Assembly (NCBI GenBank): GCA_963383645.1
Contig: OY726566.1
Location: forward strand, 98,906,302 to 98,970,301
Origin: Muscardinus avellanarius
Lineage: Eukaryota; Chordata; Mammalia; Rodentia; Gliridae
Length of the DNA: 64,000 nucleotides
Direction of reading: 5' to 3'
Positions 62,621-64,000 of this stretch are shown here, one piece after another (the stretch's first letter is position 1; every line of letters starts with the position of its first letter). A program made the translations under genes and the position numbers. The notes beneath the pieces are model-generated. The model searched no databases. It saw only the letters and a list, made by a program, of their open reading frames with translations, and was not told the origin of the DNA.

Positions 62621-63109
62621 ATGGTTGTTTCAAATGTGTCCAAGTCTCAGAGTCAGTAGCAACCTTCTAAAACAAAGTACTGTACTAAGAGTCCATGTCC
62701 CCCTTTCCTCTGAGGGGGACAGAAGTGTGCTGGAAGACTCTGGCCAGGACATCTGGCTGCTGGACCCTGCCACGTGTGAGCAGGACCCTCTACAAAGCCT
62801 CTTCTCACCCGCCCTGTCCCTGCATCTCCGGGACAGCGGAGGCCCCAGCTTCACAGGAGCGCGGGGCAGAGCAGCGGTCCCTTTCATGGAAGTGACAAAG
62901 CAGACCAGCTGCAGGAAAAGAGAATGTGCTTTCACTCCTGGGGACACAGCAGCGTGGCCAGCGACACCACGCACTGAAGAGGACAGTCTCCAGTTGGCGA
63001 ATAAAACCTCGCTCTTTGTGTAGCATTCAGCAATGCCCAAAGGGCCTGGCTTTCAAACTCAGACTCTGGACTTTGGCCACTTCGTGCTGTGAGTGAGGAT
63101 AGTGCGGTG

Positions 63110-63560
63110 CGGTCCCGTGGTAACTGTTTCCTGCTGCATAACCAGTGGCCACAGAACCAAAGCCTTCACATAAGCCATTATCCCCCACCTGTAGGCCGGG
63201 ACTCAGCAGGGGCCAGACTGGGTGGTCTGGCCAACTTATCTCTTGAAGATGTAATCAAGACAGCCTCCAAGCCCACTGATGGAGGCTGTTGGCTGGAGGC
63301 CTCAGTTCCTCCCGATGTGGGCCTCCACAAGGCTGTTCACAATGTGGCTGCCAGAGCCAGAGGGCTGAGAGAATGATGGAGAGATGGAGAGACCGATAAG
63401 ACACACACTCGCACCAAGACACAGCCTCCTCTATGGTCTAACCATGGAAGCAATGCACATCATTTCTGCCAGATTCCATTGGTTCTACAACCAACTCTGA
63501 ATTCCAGGAGGTGAGGCTCATTAGCCCACCTTGGAGGCCGTGTACCAGGGTCATATACTG
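63110..63560. mobile_element. Probable old interspersed repeat, family not named
   Basis: 'gtttcctgctgcataaccag', 'gattccattggttctacaac' and the general order resemble a widespread old mammalian LTR or transposon. I cannot place the family. Confidence 0.4.
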
Positions 63561-63738
63561 GCAATGGCTTCTTGGCACCCCGTTCTGCCTGGCCGCTTCC
63601 TCTCCAGAATGAAATAGGTAGATAGATTCATCATCCTGCATTTCAGAGATGCCAACAGGTACCTGTGGTTTGAAAGGGCTGCAGATGCTTTAGAAAATAG
63701 GTGTGAATATTTAACGGGTTCAGAACTTTGGGAGGAAG

Positions 63739-63758
63739 ACACACACACACACACACAC
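63739..63758. repeat. (AC)10 microsatellite
   Basis: A perfect AC run at the poly-T edge of the L1 fragment that follows. Confidence 0.95.
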
Positions 63759-64000
63759 TTTTTTATTGTGGGAAAATATATCTAACATAAAATTTGTTAT
63801 TTTAACCATTTTTAAGTATATGGTTCAGTGGCATTAAGTATATTTATACTGTCATGCAATCATCTCCACCATCCGTCTCCAGAACTCACATGCACTCTAT
63901 TTTTGGTAAAACGGAAGCTACCTAGCAAACAATAACTCCTCATTCTCCTCTAACCCGGCCCTGGGCAGCCACCACTCTACTTTTGTGGGTGTGGGTGTGT
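63757..64000 (-). mobile_element. L1M 3' end, antisense, running off the window
   Basis: 'tttattgtgggaaaatatat', 'ggttcagtggcattaagtat' and 'aaacaataactcctcattct' are the antisense of the same L1 3' terminus seen at 16040-16196. Confidence 0.85.

Overview
The window is mammalian nuclear DNA lying inside one protein-coding gene, HIPK2 (homeodomain-interacting protein kinase 2), read on the minus strand. Seven exons with GT-AG boundaries join in frame into 336 uninterrupted residues with no stop or frameshift. They cover the second half of the kinase domain, from the APE motif to subdomain XI, and the start of the regulatory C-terminal region. By the human exon scheme they are exons 3 to 9. No other gene, RNA gene, CRISPR array or prokaryotic-type feature is supported.

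The host looks like a rodent of the squirrel-related group (Sciuromorpha: squirrels, mountain beaver, dormice). The dominant short repeat, about 30 copies, is a composite SINE with a 7SL/B1-like 5' half and an ID (tRNA-derived) 3' half. There are also ID monomers, but no primate Alu and no mouse or rat B2. The exact genus cannot be read from the sequence. Old mammal-wide repeats (MIR, L2, MLT1 and related LTRs, L1M 3' ends, MER-type DNA elements) are also present.

Layout in plus coordinates, which run opposite to transcription: 1-4337 intron 9 (partial) with a decayed L1 ORF2 fragment; exon 9 at 4338-4459; exon 8 at 5367-5574; intron 7 (5575-10220) with a 13-copy, 40-bp minisatellite; exon 7 at 10221-10383; intron 6 (10384-15544) with a 74-bp tandem duplication; exon 6 at 15545-15729; exon 5 at 17493-17579; exon 4 at 19198-19317; exon 3 at 19587-19710. 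From 19711 to the right edge is more than 44 kb of the large second intron. The first coding exon (N-terminus, catalytic loop, DFG and activation tyrosine) must lie beyond position 64000. Exons 10 to 15 must lie to the left of position 1.

The second intron is a record of nested insertions. SINEs sit inside SINEs, a SINE interrupts an LTR, and an LTR interrupts a SINE. Two loci show the same target site duplicated three times by successive SINE insertions. A stretch at about 50.7-57.8 kb has no SINE and holds AT-rich segments, such as 55.55-55.68 kb, that look like conserved regulatory candidates. No exciting new biochemical system is visible. The best leads are the minisatellite, the alternative acceptor inside exon 8, the SINE subfamily and LTR chronology, and the candidate intronic enhancers.
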